Source: Echiichthys vipera (Eukaryota; Chordata; Actinopteri; Perciformes; Trachinidae). Taken from it: a stretch of DNA of 64,000 bases. The position numbers were made by a program, and so were the translations under genes. The notes below the pieces were generated by a model. It was given only the letters and a program-made list of their open reading frames with translations. It searched no databases and was not told the DNA's origin. The stretch is taken from assembly GCA_963691815.1 (NCBI GenBank), contig OY829655.1, positions 15,620,765 through 15,684,764 on the forward strand. The letters are read 5' to 3'. Numbering within the stretch: position 1 is the stretch's first letter; every line of letters starts with the position of its first letter. This document shows, one piece after another, positions 1-14,600 of the stretch.

Positions 1-2460
1 CCCTTGTCGTCAGAGAAGACGGGCTGGTTTTTCTGCATGATGTTGGTAAAGAGCAGTCCTCTGCCCACCTTAGTCTTTGACTTCACGCAGCAGCACACAT
101 CAGCCCAGAAGGAGGCTTTGAAGGGAAAGTACCACGGGGCAGGGATGCCGTAATTTCCTGAAGGGTAAAAAAAAAAAAAAGAACCCAAAACTTTTTAATA
201 ATAATTGAACCACTGTTTAGAGATAAGTTTACCAAGCAATTCATAAACTGATGAATTTGCTTCAACTGTTAACACCATGCTCGGTAAGAGTATACAGCTA
301 GTCGTTCATGAGAAACAAAAATTTAAATTATTCAATGTAGAAGATCCCTCAATTATAAACATTAACACAAAATGCTACTGTAACATTACGGTGCCTTGAC
401 TAACAAGGTTTTACAACTATAGCCAGAATGCTAATATATCATGCGTAGGCTGTGTGTAGGGATTCTCATCATACTACTGCAGAGGTTTGGTGTTATTCTG
501 AGCAGTATTAGTGGTTAAAAAAGCCGTTTCAATGCCTTCACCATAATGCCCCGAGCTAATCAGTGTTAGCCATGTCCGGCTGTTGGAGAGTCTCTCAGAT
601 TTCTCCGTTAGTAGTTGTTACACAAAAAATTACAACGGGATTACACTTTAAGCTAAAGACCAGCAAACAAAGAAAAAAAATTGTGTCTGATATGATAGAA
701 TGAATACAGAGCAACTATAAAATCAGATTTCATTTAATTTCTAGCTAAATGAATGAGAGCTATTGTGCTCTTATCAAACTAATTTGTACAGCATATTAGC
801 ATAAAGACGTCCCAGGTCAAACTTCCATTAGAGTAAATGGTTAATTAATGGTTTGTAAAAAAAAATTTAAATAATTTTAAAAAGTCGTAGTAACATGACT
901 CCTTGACTTGAGATCAATCTGCTTTCGTTTTTATAGACTTCTATGATTTTACAGTTTACCTGGGAAGACCATGCGGATGTAAACCCCGATGATGAAGTAG
1001 AGGATGGAGTCGATGAACATCAGCCAGCACAGCCAACCGAATGAAGCCGTGTCTCCAGCAATGGGCGAGGTGTATGAGTTACTCCAGTGAATGCCTAAAG
1101 GAGCCAACAGAAGATTTGAATTTGCTTCCCACTGACTAAAGTAGCTTAGATATCAAACAGATCTTGTTTGATGTAAGTGAGACGTCTACATGTGCATACC
1201 TTCTCCCTGGGTCTCGTACCGAGAGATATATTGACCGGCATAACTAAAACAGGTCGGGGAAAACAAACTCTGTAGGAAAATGAGAAACGGATAAGACAGG
1301 ATATAGAAACAGAACATCAAAAACATACAGTATCTTTTGTTTTCTAGACAATGCTTTTCTGTAATTTATCTCTGCTGTACTCTTGATCGTTGTGTAGTAA
1401 GGAGTGATATGCTATGAACATGATATACAGAGTTTTGTTCAAGGCTAACAAGGCTTTAGATGTATGCAGTAAAGTCATGTGTAACCCTCCAATTAACCAT
1501 CCTAGCAGACAGCAAGTGCCGCAATTCAAAAAACAACCACGCTCCTCAAACAGAAACATTTGTAATCTGTCAGTTTGCCCTCCACCACATTGCTACTTGT
1601 ATGTCAAAATGAAAAATAAAACCTCACAATGGAAAACAACTGGGGGCAAAAGCCACTGTTTACAATGTCATTAAAGTAAGTGCCGCTATGGGCTGCACCA
1701 TTATATTTTGAAGCAATATGTTAGTAAAAGTATTTTTTGCAATGGAAAGAGTAAATAATATTTTGGAATAAAAATAAATTTGAAAAAAATATTTCTCTAC
1801 ATTTCTTATCTCTCCAGTCTATTTTCAGTATCTTCCAGGCTAAATAACATTATTTGCTTGTTTAAAGTACATGAGTCATGACAGAAGAAGTTCAATGGTT
1901 CCTCACCAGGATGCTTTTCTGGGAAAAGGTGAGATTTGCCTCCAGGGTAACGACCACAACGAAAGGGAAGAAGCAGAGGATGTAAAGGAGGCTGCCGCTG
2001 AGGGCTGCAATGTAGGTCTTGTCAAAGAAGGAGCTGACCAGGTAGCTGAAGGACAGGATGCTAAAACCATAGTCACAGAGGTACAAGAAGAGGATGAAGC
2101 CGTCACTGTGGGGCAGAATGTTGCCGTACTTGAGCACCAGCGTGAGGATAGAGATGGTCAACACCAAGTAGGTGGCACACTCCAGGAACCAGGCACAGAA
2201 GTGACTGACTGGGTTAACTCCCATCATTTTCATGTACTGTGGGGCGAAGGAAGAATAGCAATGAATGGGAATACTGTAAATGTTAGAAATATATAGTTTC
2301 TGTATTGCCAGTTTGATGCTTATGAAGGATTACACCACTCAATACCTCATGCAGCCTCAGCTCTCTCTCCTGTACCAGCTTCCTCACAAAATCGGCCACG
2401 AACAGAACCCAGGGTATCATTAGCATGAGCGGGAAGACAAAAGAGATGGCCTCCAGGTAC
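1..2460 (-). CDS. abca12: abca12 exons 40-44: membrane helices TM2-TM7 up to the first ATP-binding domain
   Basis: Exon 40 (2346-2460) encodes TM2 (FVFPLMLMIPWVLFVADFV) and LRLHE. Exon 41 (1907-2236) encodes YMKMMGVN, the ABCA coupling helix, and further TM helices around GFILFLYLCDYGFS. Exons 42 (1200-1269) and 43 (960-1094) encode FSYAGQYISRYE and the helix SFGWLCWLMFIDSILYFI. Exon 44 runs off the window at position 1 after APWYFPF and GRGLLFTNIM, just upstream of where Walker A would lie. The motifs MKMMGVN and FTNIM favour ABCA12 over ABCA13, which has MRMMGVH here. Confidence 0.96.
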
Positions 2461-5400
2461 CTGGGGAATACAAAGAAGTCAACTGTTAGTCAAATTTCTA
2501 GACAAGCTAACATCTAATCACTGTCAACAACGGCAGATGAAAAGGCCTATCATTCAGTCAGCAGCTCGATAGAGCGGAAGGGCAATATCAGAAGATAGTT
2601 TGGAGATTTTTGACAGCAGTGTTCAGATCCTATTATTATTCACGCAAAAATAAATGCCTCTCTTTCATTTTCCTTTTCTTTTTTTTGTCCTAATCATATA
2701 TTCGAGCCTTATACATAGAAATTTAGTGCTTGCTGCTTTTCAAACTACACAACTATAATTCACAGCTAACGTCAGAAATTGTGCTGCTGAGTAATAAATC
2801 AGGATGTCCAAGAGGTGAGGTTCATCATATCTTATGTTAGTCTCTAGTTAGTCAGAACGCAGTGGCCCGCTGGGGCTTCGTAGATGAGATATCAGCACTC
2901 GAGGGCAAGCACAAACATAGGCATTACTGTCCAGCATGATTTATTGAAAACAATGTAGTGTATTGACACACAAGTTAATTCTTTTAAGTCTTTGTTTTGA
3001 ATTGTGTGTATACTACAGAAATGAATGGTGCTTCTCAAGCGCATGAAGAGTGTTTGAGCGTATGCGCTTCAAAAATGAAGGCACAGTAATAGTGAATATT
3101 CATGCATGTGGTGCGAAGCCAATTCTAATGTGAAAGGTTCATGTGAATAACTACTTACTGTCAGTCCCCAGTGGCAAATGAATAATGAAAGAGCATTTAT
3201 TATTCCACATCAATGCAATACATCCCCCTCAGAGACACTGTGGACGCATTCACTTTTCGATGCATGCATCCATTTGGTAGCATGTTCATACTGTACGTGT
3301 GTACTTGTTTGCATGTACGTGTGTATACACTGTACTGTATGTGCATTTGTGTATTCAGGGGACTCACTCATCCCAGAGGTGGCAGGGATAGGGGAAGGGC
3401 TGCAGCTGGACGGCTGGCTCTTTGACTCTCCGTCCAGTCTGCATCTCAATGATAGCCCGATCGATGGTCTCCTGAAGGTAGACAAAGCCCCGGTTGTAGC
3501 GCAACGTTACCCTGGCCAAGATGTGGTGGCTCTTCACAAAATACGGGGTCCTGACTCTGTCAGTACGCATGACGTTGTCCATGTGCATACGGATAGTGTA
3601 GCTGACTTTGGGAGGCAAGAAGGATGTAGAGGAGGAAGACCTGGCCTGACGCTTCCTGGATGAGTGCTCATTCTCAGGAAGCTTGAAGATGACACCTTAA
3701 AGACAGATTACCCCATCAAAGTCAAAATTCAAAGACCAGGCTATTATGTTCCTTGTCCTGGATAAACTGTTGCAGAGTCAGATCTTCGGTAATCGTCCTC
3801 ATCTGAACTCATTATCAACGGAAAACCCCTTTAAATGGATAGTTCAGCTTTTTTGAAGTTGAGTTGTATGAGGTACTTAGTGATATTCAGTGTATTACAC
3901 ACACTAGATAACTAGTAACTCACCGTACGTTGCTTACAATATGTGAAGAGAAGAAATACTAAAAAGACAAAAATGTTTTATTTACATCATTGTGGGGTCA
4001 GTTTCTTAGGATTTGACTGAGATGGAAGTCCATATACTGTAGTATGAGCATAGTGCCTCTTTTTTCTTTTCACACACACAAGCACACACTGACAGCAACT
4101 TGTCCATGACCATGTGTACCATTATTCCAATGTAGAATAGCCATAAACTGGTAAAAGTCCAAACTACTGGAAAGCAGGACAGTTCTGGGGTTAAAATGTT
4201 TTAAACAAGGATACAACTGCCTCACTAAAGGTATTCCCATACCTTTTTTTCCTTCCCGATATTGCTTCCGATACCAAAATTAGCATTTTCAGCCGATACC
4301 AGATATATATGGTTATATGTGTATATACTGTATGTGTGTTCGTATATAGACTGTTAAAACTAGATAATAAAAGAGAGTTCTCTGGCATTCATTTTCTGTA
4401 TTTTCATTCTCTTTTTTTAACAATGTATACAGTATATAGTATATAGTATATATATACACACACACACACACACATACACATAAAGCTTGTCCATTACACC
4501 CAATATTTACTCACTTGCATAGAGATCACGGTCTTTGGCAAGTTCCTGAGCTGCAGTGTTGAGCTCGTCAGCAGAGTTGTAGCCACGGTAACGGTCAAAC
4601 TTGATACAGGAGGAGAGGTTCACCATCAGGGTGGACAAGGTGGTGATTTGATTCAGTAAGTGTTTGTTCTTCTCCAGCATGACGGTCATATTAGCTTTGG
4701 AAAAGTAAGACATGCAGAAATTTACTGACACAGTTCCATCAAGTCTGAGTGCAGCTTTAGATTTGATCTACATCCAGATTAAAATAGTTTGTCGTGTCCT
4801 GTTTACTGTCATGCCCTGGTATGTTTTATGTTACGTAATGTGGTATGACATCACGAGGTAATCAAATACCTGTACGTCAAAGTCAGACCTTGTAGTAAAA
4901 AACGACTGATGTGCACAATCACAGTAAAATTAGTGCAATGCTTGTCTCCTGTAAACCTAAGGAGCAGTCCTGATTTCTGGATTTGCGTGGATAATTTAAA
5001 GGCAATAAGTGAGGGAGGAATTTAAAGGTTAGCCTGGTATCTGCAGCTTCCAAAAGTAAGACCTTCAAACGCTCACTCACAGAAGTTGCTGAGCGTCTCC
5101 TTCATTCTGCCGACATTGATGTCTGTCTGCATTTCGATGAAACTGTGAACAAAGGAATTGCCCAGGGAATTCTGACAGGAGGGGAGAGAGAAAGTGGAAG
5201 AGACGATGCACAACATCAAGATCACGCTGCTGAAAAATCGTCGCAGACCATTGCAAAGTTTATCTCCAGAATTTCAGCAAGCCGACAGTCAGGAAACCCG
5301 CCTGAATTATTATTATAGATATACAAAAGACAGGTTCTGAGTTTTCATACCTGCAGCATTGGCAGAGTGTGGCCGAGTATTGTGGCAGACTTCATAATGT

Positions 5401-5566
5401 AGTTGGAGGACTCAATCCAGTCCTTGGAATACTTCCTCAGATTTGCAAACTCCTGTAAAGTGGCATTGGCCTGGACAAGGAGAGGACAAGGACGAGAACA
5501 TGTGAAAAGGCTGGGGATCAGCAAAATATCATAACCTGCTGTGTGCGTGCGTGTGTGTATGTGTGT

Positions 5567-5611
<45 letters not shown>

Positions 5612-8600
5612 TGTGCTTGTGCTTGTGCTTGCGTGCAGCTGTATACTACAAAACATAGTCAAACTTGTTCAAAACACAGCCACAGTAGAAGATGGTGGTG
5701 CATACAGATTTGTGTATACCCCCCTGCAACACTGTATTCTTGTTTACTACATGCCTGTCAGGGGTACATGAAGACTACACAGACAGCGTGCTTAGGAGAG
5801 GTAGATAGAAGTGACAAAAACTTCTGTAAAAGTCTAACAAAGGTAAGATGAGGTATTTGCGGAGGATTCAAAAAAATAAAGTTCATAAAGGTCAGGCCCC
5901 GAGACAGGCTGGCTGTGACTTATTTTAGTATGCACTGTGTACCTTTTCCATTATGGCCCTGGTGACGGGTGTGTCAGGGGTATACAGAATTTGTCCCATC
6001 AGCATTGGTTTGAGGAAGGCCCAGGCAACGGCTCCGCCTGTAGTATTGACCATGTCCAGGTACATGTTCATACAGAAGGGAGCTACACAAGGAAAGAAAA
6101 GAGGAGAACCATTAGACATACAGTATCACAAGGGAGAAATTAATCTATTTGACTCTATTTTGTCCATTTTAAACAGTTTTGAGGATCCTTTTTGAGCTTT
6201 AAAGATAAGGCTGGTGTTATTTGATATATTTCTTATTGTCAACAAACCCTTTGAAAAGTGGGAAATGAAGGAGAATGCCCAAATCTGTCTCCAAATGCTT
6301 TCCAGCTTCACTACAGTGTCTGTAGCAGTCATCCCAGAGCCCATTCATTCCTAAGACGACTGAATAATCTTGACAAATGGTCATAAATATGTAGTTCCAA
6401 CAATATTGGATGGTAGGATCAATTAATCTACTCGTTTTTGGTCTTTTAATGGGATTTGTATAATCTTTAACAAATGGTCACAAATATGTAGTTCCAACAA
6501 TACCGGATGGCAGGATCCATTAATCTGGTAGTTTTGGTCTTTTAATGGGATTGGTCTTTATCCTTTAATCCGTATTGCTTTATTAATTGTGAGCAATATT
6601 TCCCAAAAGTTCTGTGGGAGTGGAAATGTTTAGCCCTTATTAGTGACTCCAGATTTCCTTAGAACAGCGAACTGGCTCCTATATAGAAATTTCTGTGTCA
6701 ATTTCAAGTTTTGAATTTTCACTTTCTTTCAAGTCTCTGCCTATATCTGAAATGAATTTAGGGCAAATACTAGTATCTGGTGGGATACTTTACTCTGTGT
6801 CTCAGCTACTAAAGTGTCTCTTTGATGTGCATATAGTACATGTCACTTATTTCTAATTAAGAATGATGACTAAGAATGAAGTGATTAATTCAGCAAAAAG
6901 CCACAAAAATCTGTTCTCCTCAGGACATACTGGCATTTTGCGGAATCTTGAACCTCTCGATCATTTCCTCATGGTGCAGGAAGGAGCTTGACTCCGGCGT
7001 GGCAGGGAGTTTGGAGATTCCGAGCAGAGCCAGGACACCTTTACTGCACAACGCTCGAGAGAGGGTGACAAATGTAGCCTGGGTAGACATCCTGGACCTC
7101 TGTCCTCTCGTCATCTGAGGGAAAACATAGATCGGAAGTTTTAATAATTGATGTTTTCAGTGTATTCAAAGCAGAATATTTGTCATTCTAATCTGGTATT
7201 ATGCTATTTTTATGTTGATTTTGAGACACTGAAACTACAAACATAGACACACACGAATGCATGTGGGTAAAGCACTGTACATTAGACTACATACTTCATT
7301 AAATTCATTGTTGGCCACCAGGTTGAGGTCTTGGATGGAGAGCATGAAGGTTTGAATCTGATCAACAGCAGGAAGAATCATTTTCATGGCGTTGGTTATG
7401 AGCTCAGCCACCTGGAGCAAACCTCCCACCAGGCTCTGCATTTCTTCAGACAGCACCATCTGAAAGACAGGGACAAACAATCGAACATGTTTCTTTAGTT
7501 TGAATTTCCTCACTGTGACTGCTCTTTTTTTCTTTCTGCCCCAGTCTTATTTGACAGATTTCTTTCTATCTATAGATGACATAATTTTAATCATATAAAA
7601 GACACGTCAACAATCTAAATGAGGAGAATATATTGTATACAACCCAGGATGAAAATAGCTACAATTTTAATGTTTAAAAAGAAAGTAAAGGCTTTTTAAA
7701 ATGACTGTATCTAGGTAACTAGATGAGTTTTGGTGTGAACAATTTTCTTAGATCAAATGGAAAAACATCTGTTATGAAATGCATGTTGTTGGTTGTTTTT
7801 TTTACATGTGTGAGGGAGGCAGAGCTTTGTCTAGTGAACAAACATTTTCTTGTACAAAAGCATTTCTCTCTTTCTTACATGTCCCTCAAACAAAGAGCTT
7901 CAAACATGCTTTGGTTGTTCAGCCATTACAGCAGAATGTGCAATCACCACATTCTTACATTTTCTGGTATTTTTACAAATAAAGAAAAAAAACGATTTTC
8001 TTTTGAAGAAAGTGTACCATGTTATTTGTGCTTCGAAAATGATTGTGAATTCAGCCTTACTCTGTAGATGACTTTCTCCATGTTGAGATGGCGAACCATC
8101 AGCAGTGAGAAGCTGTACCACTGTTCAGCAGACAAGGAGCAGAAAGTCTTTAAGATGACCACATCTTTCTCATCCATGCCCAAGGCACCTGTGGAGCTGC
8201 AATGGCGCAGATTGACGAACCATGACAGGATCTGTTTCAAAAGCAATCATGAGAGTATGGAAACAGTTATCACTGGCAGAAGTACAGGAGAATGTAGGTT
8301 ACATACATAGAAATACAAACAGGCATAAAGAACTCAGATGGGCATTTTCACTATTTCCGTACATTTTATAGACCAAACATTTCATCAAAGAAACAATCAG
8401 CACATGAATCGATAATGAATACAACTAATTGTTAAGTGCAGCCCTACTTAAAGGCCCCCAGCCCCAAAAAGCCCACTCTGCTCTGATTGGTCAGTTTTCC
8501 GGGGCTTCTACATCTATGCTCTCAGCGTCTCTGCACCACCGGGGAAAGACTGTAACGGCACTGTAGCTGAACTTTCCACATTTATATAATATAGTTGTGA

Positions 8601-11600
8601 CATAACAATAGTATGGAATTTATATAGCACCTCACCCTACTTTATTATCAAAAGAGACCTGGGAATCATTTTTTTTACAATATGGGACCTTTAACAGGGC
8701 GGCACAGAGCTGTGTTGTCTCACAGCAAGAGGGTTCCTGGTTCGAATAAGTGGGGAGTTTGCATGTTCTCCCCGTGTCTGCTTGGGTTCTCCCCGGGTTC
8801 TCCGGCTTCCTCCCACAGTCCAAAGACATGCATGTGTTAAGTTAATTGATGAATCTAAATTGCCTATAGGTGTGAATGTGAGTGTGATCTGTCATGTCTC
8901 TATGTGCCCTGTGATAGACTGGCGTCCTGTCCAGGGTGTACCCCGCCTCACCCCGATGTCAGCTGGGATCAGCTCCAGCCCCCCGCGACCCCGTTAGGAA
9001 CAAACGGATGAAGATGATGGATGGGACCTTTAACTGTTTTCAAGTTGGCAATCATAGAAATAGGTTCTGATTGAAGGGATGTGTATGAGTCACATAGGTC
9101 AGCTACTGTAGTAGCTACTGTATGGCCACATCTGTGTTGTTATTTTCTTGTGTTATGTGTAGACAGAAATGTGTCACCACCAGCGGAAAACTCTTTAGAA
9201 ATGATTTTATGCACCCTTTCTTACAACATAATCTGCAGTGTACTAGCAAAGACATTAAGAGGACAGCCTCTAAGCCTCTAAGTCATGCTCTGGAGAAATG
9301 GTCCATGAACAGTTGCTAGCCACTGGATGATTTTGATTAGGTTTGCAATTCAGTATCCATTGTACTGTAAAGGCAACTGTTTTTTTTTCTTTTTGCCTGA
9401 TTGATACAATGTTAAATAAAACAAGCTGGCTTTATGAAATGTGACTTTTATGGCATTATCTGAAGGTGATCCTATTTACTTTGTGTTGCACCATGTGGTA
9501 GGAATATAGGCTACAGAGGCCTAATGAAAAAAGCAATACAATGATGCAAGTCCAAGACGCTAGTTAATACAGGGATATATGGCACAGATTGTTCCACAAT
9601 ATATAAGCTGAGGAAGCCCCTTGCTCACCTCTAAATTGTTGTTTGGTAGTGTTGTTTCCATCAGGAGGCTGAGAGTAGCTGGATCAAAATCCATGTGTTG
9701 CTGAACATCCACAACGAAGGCTGCTTTATTCCTCAGCAACTCACCGACCGTCACCACTCCTGGATAACAAAGTGATATAAGAGCAAGTTGAAAAGTATAC
9801 ATTTTTTATTATGGCATTGATACAGTGTATTGTTTTTGTTTCTTTATATCTATCTAGTTTCACTTCTATAATGGTGGAAGGAAAAATAGATTTACTAGCT
9901 TGCATGTTTCAAATCTTCAAGTGAATGTATTGAAAATGATTTCTTATTGTAGTACTTTATCCCGACTGCGTGCATTCCTTGCGATAGAATGGGTGAAACA
10001 GCTGCCTTAGGGTGTGTTCAGATGTAGCTTTCTCTTTTTCACTGTCAAAAACTGTTATATAAAAACAAAATAAAACACCTTTGAAAAGAGCTTCACCTGG
10101 CTTCTGTTTTGGCAGAGAGGACACCTTCAGAAGCTGAAAAAGTACAGCTCTGAATGACATTAACTGCCTTCTTAGCCAGCCAATCAAAATAAAAGACACT
10201 CTGGTCAATATTCACTAGAGCAACAATCACGGACAAAGTGACAGTGGAGAAATTGGCCATTATGGTTATTATTGTTAGATAATCCAGCAAGCAAGGTGGT
10301 GCTATCAGACACGAGTGAGCGACAGGTGAGCTGAAATGAGGAGTCTGTTGCTATGGAAACAACGTTTATAATCTGCTTTTTTCCCCCACTGATAGCACTC
10401 CAGGCAATGTAAAAGTGACCACAGCCCTAAATCTTTATTTTGAACAGTCAAAACTCAATTTCTGGATGACAATTAAATACTTTCCGCCCCAAAATTGATA
10501 AATAGTCCATTTTTGTGACTGGATAATCTGCATATCATCTTGGCTATAAACTCTTCTTCACTCATATGTGTCCATCCTTTTTTACTATCCTTCAGCCAGC
10601 CAAGAAATGATGCACAAAATAACAAAACCAGCAGTGAGAAGTATAATCCGTGTGGTGGGTCAAGTAAAAATGACTAACTGGTAGGTCTACTATAAAACAG
10701 CATAGCAGTGGTGCAGGACTCTATAATATGGTGAAATACAGCAATTGTTATGATACAGAGAAATGTCTCACCTGGGGAGGAGACGTTAATGTTGAAAGAA
10801 CTCAGGCTACTGGTGTTAAAGCCCAAACTCTGACTCAACGCAGAGGACCTGCAAACACACAGACACACACAGAGGCACAAACAGATGAATACAAATAAAA
10901 AACAGGACATACAGGATAAATATATTTTGTTTTAAACAAAATAAAACGCTGCCAGGCGTCCTGCAGGCGTCCTGCAGGCTAAATAGACTGAGGTGTAAAT
11001 TTGGATAAATCAACACAAAAAAACTTTGCCTTTAAGCCCCAAACAACAAGAAGTCTGATTTTGCATACTTCAACACTCTCAAATCCTGGGAGGTGAGTTC
11101 TGTAAAGTGCAACAGCCTTGACCACTCTGTGATACTGTGGGCAAATTATACAAAAGGGATAAATAAAAGTTAAAGATCTAGACGAGGGTGACGGTAGCTT
11201 TCTGCTGCTCATTGCTGGGAAAACCAGTAAAAAATAAAAACATTTAAGAAAGGAAGACAATGCTTTACCAGTTTGACTCCACATCGTAGGTTTCAGGGTC
11301 TCCGATGAACGCCTGGAAGAGGACATCGGCCACAGAGGTCATGTTTATCATCAAACTCTCAATCAACATCTCCAGGCCGGGTAGAAAAGTGTCACACAGC
11401 TGACCAGGTTCGATGGAGACAGCCCGCAATAGCACATGCACAGACTCTGTTTTCTCCAAGGCGCACATCTGCAAAAAAATAAGTTACGCAAGCACCAAGT
11501 AAGTTCCGGGTCAAATCCTCCGATCAAACATATGCAACATAGATCAGTTGGTTGGACATAATTGGCTGCCTATGGTGGCGTGGGAATATTTTACTAGAGA

Positions 11601-14600
11601 GTTCACTTTAGGACTTTAGGGTTAGAGAAAAAATCACTCTAACTGTGAGTCAAAGAACTCCAACCCAACTTAAGAATGTGACTGTTCTTTTCTGAAAAGC
11701 CTTACTGGATATGATTATTGAATATGTGTGATTTATGATTTGCAGCTTTTTTTGGCACCAGAAACAAATACTAGCTTTTAGCATTTAAAAAATAAACAAA
11801 TCAGTGTCAACCTACAAACTGTCAGAACTGGAATCAAAGTGTAATCAGTGCTGTTGTTTTTGTTCCCTATGAATGTCCATGTTGCAGTGCTTTACAATTA
11901 TAATTGTGCTTCTTAAAACAGTTAATGAACCCTGACAGTAGTTTTTAAACAGAGACCTTGGATCCCAGGTGGCCAAGTTGCTCTGAGAACCGCAGGTCTG
12001 TCGGGCTGATGAGTAGGAGCTCAACGGCAGTTTGGACAGTCTCTTCAATGAGCATCAGGTTCTCTGTGAAGGAAGGCAAAGAGTGTAGGGGGGGGGGGGG
12101 GGGGGGTGAGGGCAAGAGAGAGGTTATTAGGAGTTAGACAGAAAGATTGAACAGGAAAGGGAAAAGAGGGCAATAAGGTCTGTAAGGTGACAGAATAACA
12201 TGACATCCCACTGGGTTTCATTATGACTCGCACCATTACGGGGCAGCGTCGTCAGCCAGCAAGCAGCAAATGATGTGCTTAAAGTGAAGCCCTGTGCAAG
12301 ACTGATGGGGCCAGAAGGGCCAGCAGTACTGGATGTCGTTGTGCATTAAAATACATCTGACAAGCCCAAAGAAAGGCACCACCTCAGGCAGCGAGATGTG
12401 ATGACAGAATATTTAATTAGGCCGAAATTAGACAATGGTGATGTTTAATCTCTTGGCGCTCAACACCTAGGGGCCTTTGCAATTACAACAGTTCACTCTG
12501 GGTGTGTGTGTAAAGAATATGAGTGGGGTTAGGGAGAAGTAAAGCCGCTGCAGCTGCTTACAACGTGATTCCGTGCACTAAAAACATTATCACGCAAGCA
12601 CAGACGCCAATTAAAAGGAGGTCATAGATGTCCACTTGTGTGAGTGCGAGGGGAGACGTTTAGCGAGGGCGGACAGGATAAGTGATTGAATTCTACTTTG
12701 CTAACGAGATTTAAAAAGGTGCTGAGTGGCTTTCTGCTGGAAAAAGGCCATATGGCCTTGGGCTCTTTGGGAGCTCAAGCTAAGCTGATGTGAAGCTTTA
12801 TTTCTCATATCTCCAGAATGAATTATGCTGCACTATAATCATGTATACAATAACAACAGCATTAACAAAACGTTTTATGGTCTTCCCATGGTCCTGTAAA
12901 TTGCTATGAACAGAGCTGGAGAGGGACTCATTTTCAGCCCGTGAGTTTCATGCCTCAGACCAGCCCGCTTTGGTGCACAACCTTTTATACAGGAGCTCTT
13001 TAATTATAGCCCAACTATATAAGGCTGCTAAAATGTGCTCTTCTCTACGACCAGTGTATTTACTCACAGTGTATTTTTCTAGAACATCATATAATTCTGT
13101 GTAAATGAGTTTAGTTTGTTCTGTGTTCATGATGAGCAGCATGAGCAGCACTGGTTCTAGAACACACGTTGTACACAAATCCTCTATTTTTTACAGTGTA
13201 ACATTTGAACCTATCATAGACACTATACACTGCACATTAAATTACTTATGAAGCAAAATGACAAAACACATATATTGATATTATATATAGTAATAAAGTG
13301 CAGCTCTATTAGAAATTGCAACGGATTCTAATACCAGAGAATAAAACATAATAATCTTTAATAACACTGAATGGAAACATTTTACAGCCTTTGACTCTAT
13401 TTACTTGAATACTTTACTTGAAATGTTGATGCATATCACATAGTATTAAAGAATGAATAACACAAAAACACTACAATTATATAGTATCATGCTCAGTTAC
13501 ATGTATCACAGAGGGTTTGTGAGATCCTGTTCTGTACAGGTTCCCAGGCTCACCCCATCCTAAGGTGACAGCCTAAATGATCTATTTATAAAATGATTGT
13601 GTTCACCGACCCTGTTACCGGCCCTTGCAGCCCGACAACCAGCCCGGCCCACCGGGAATCCTTCTGTGTCCCCCGATTAGCCACTCGAGGGCTGGCTAGG
13701 AAGGTCAGAGAAAAATGGGTGGCACTCATCCACACTGTGTGACTTTTTAATGACACAGGCTGGCACACTGCGCTTTTACATACATACTGTCACCGCAGGT
13801 ATGTAAACACAAGCTGCAGCATCAGTGTGAGCTCTACATAACAGCAACAATTAAGCACAGGTGGGAGGGAGTTCGCAGAGGAGTCAGTAGGTAAAGCTAA
13901 TTTGGAGAAACTAAAAGGATAAAGCTATGAGTGAGTCAGAGAGACAGTAGATCTGAATCATTAAGTTACCTTGAGATTCAAGGGCAAGCGCTCTGGTGAA
14001 ATCTTTAAGCACCGAGGCGAATGGAAGGCCATCAGGAAGCATACCGGCAGCATTTGTTAGGAGATCCATTGATGACCTGGGAAAGATTAAAATAAAATAA
14101 AAAAACGTTAATGAAACAGAGCAACACAATGGGGAAAAACAAGGCAAAAGATTGAAAGAAGATGTTTTTAGTTGCTGGGGCAAATGCATATCTGAAGCAA
14201 GATACTGAGTTTACACAACAAAAAAATGGTATATACATAAAGTATATATTTTTTCTTGTTCCCAAAGCCATGTTTGAGAAAATAAGACTTACATCTGAAA
14301 TGCGCCAGGGAGAGTGAAGAAGGAGAGCAGCCCAAGGGCAGCATCAATTGTCTCTTCTCGCGAGGCATCCATGTCCCAAGGCATGCCGCTTGTAGCTCCC
14401 TTAACCACCACGCTCAAATCCGGATTGGTGAAGAGCATGTTGACTGTCTCCATAATTTCTGGTGTGGTAGCAGGGACAGAGATGGCTTTGAACATGGCAG
14501 GGTAGTCAATGTTAAACAGGTCAATGAAGTCATCCATGGGGTCCCTTGCCGGCATCATCAGGGCCTCGCGTCTGTTTCGGACCCTCGCTGTATGATTACC

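Noticed and set aside
5541..5851. Cys/Val-rich ORFs on the plus strand
   Set aside because: They are translations of the GT microsatellite.
8700..8760. a tRNA gene at the B-box motif
   Set aside because: The sequence lacks a cloverleaf and continues into a SINE body.
10093..10290. extra abca12 exon between exons 30 and 31
   Set aside because: The 65-residue ORF has no matching acceptor and donor in phase, and exon 30 joins exon 31 directly as a Gly codon.
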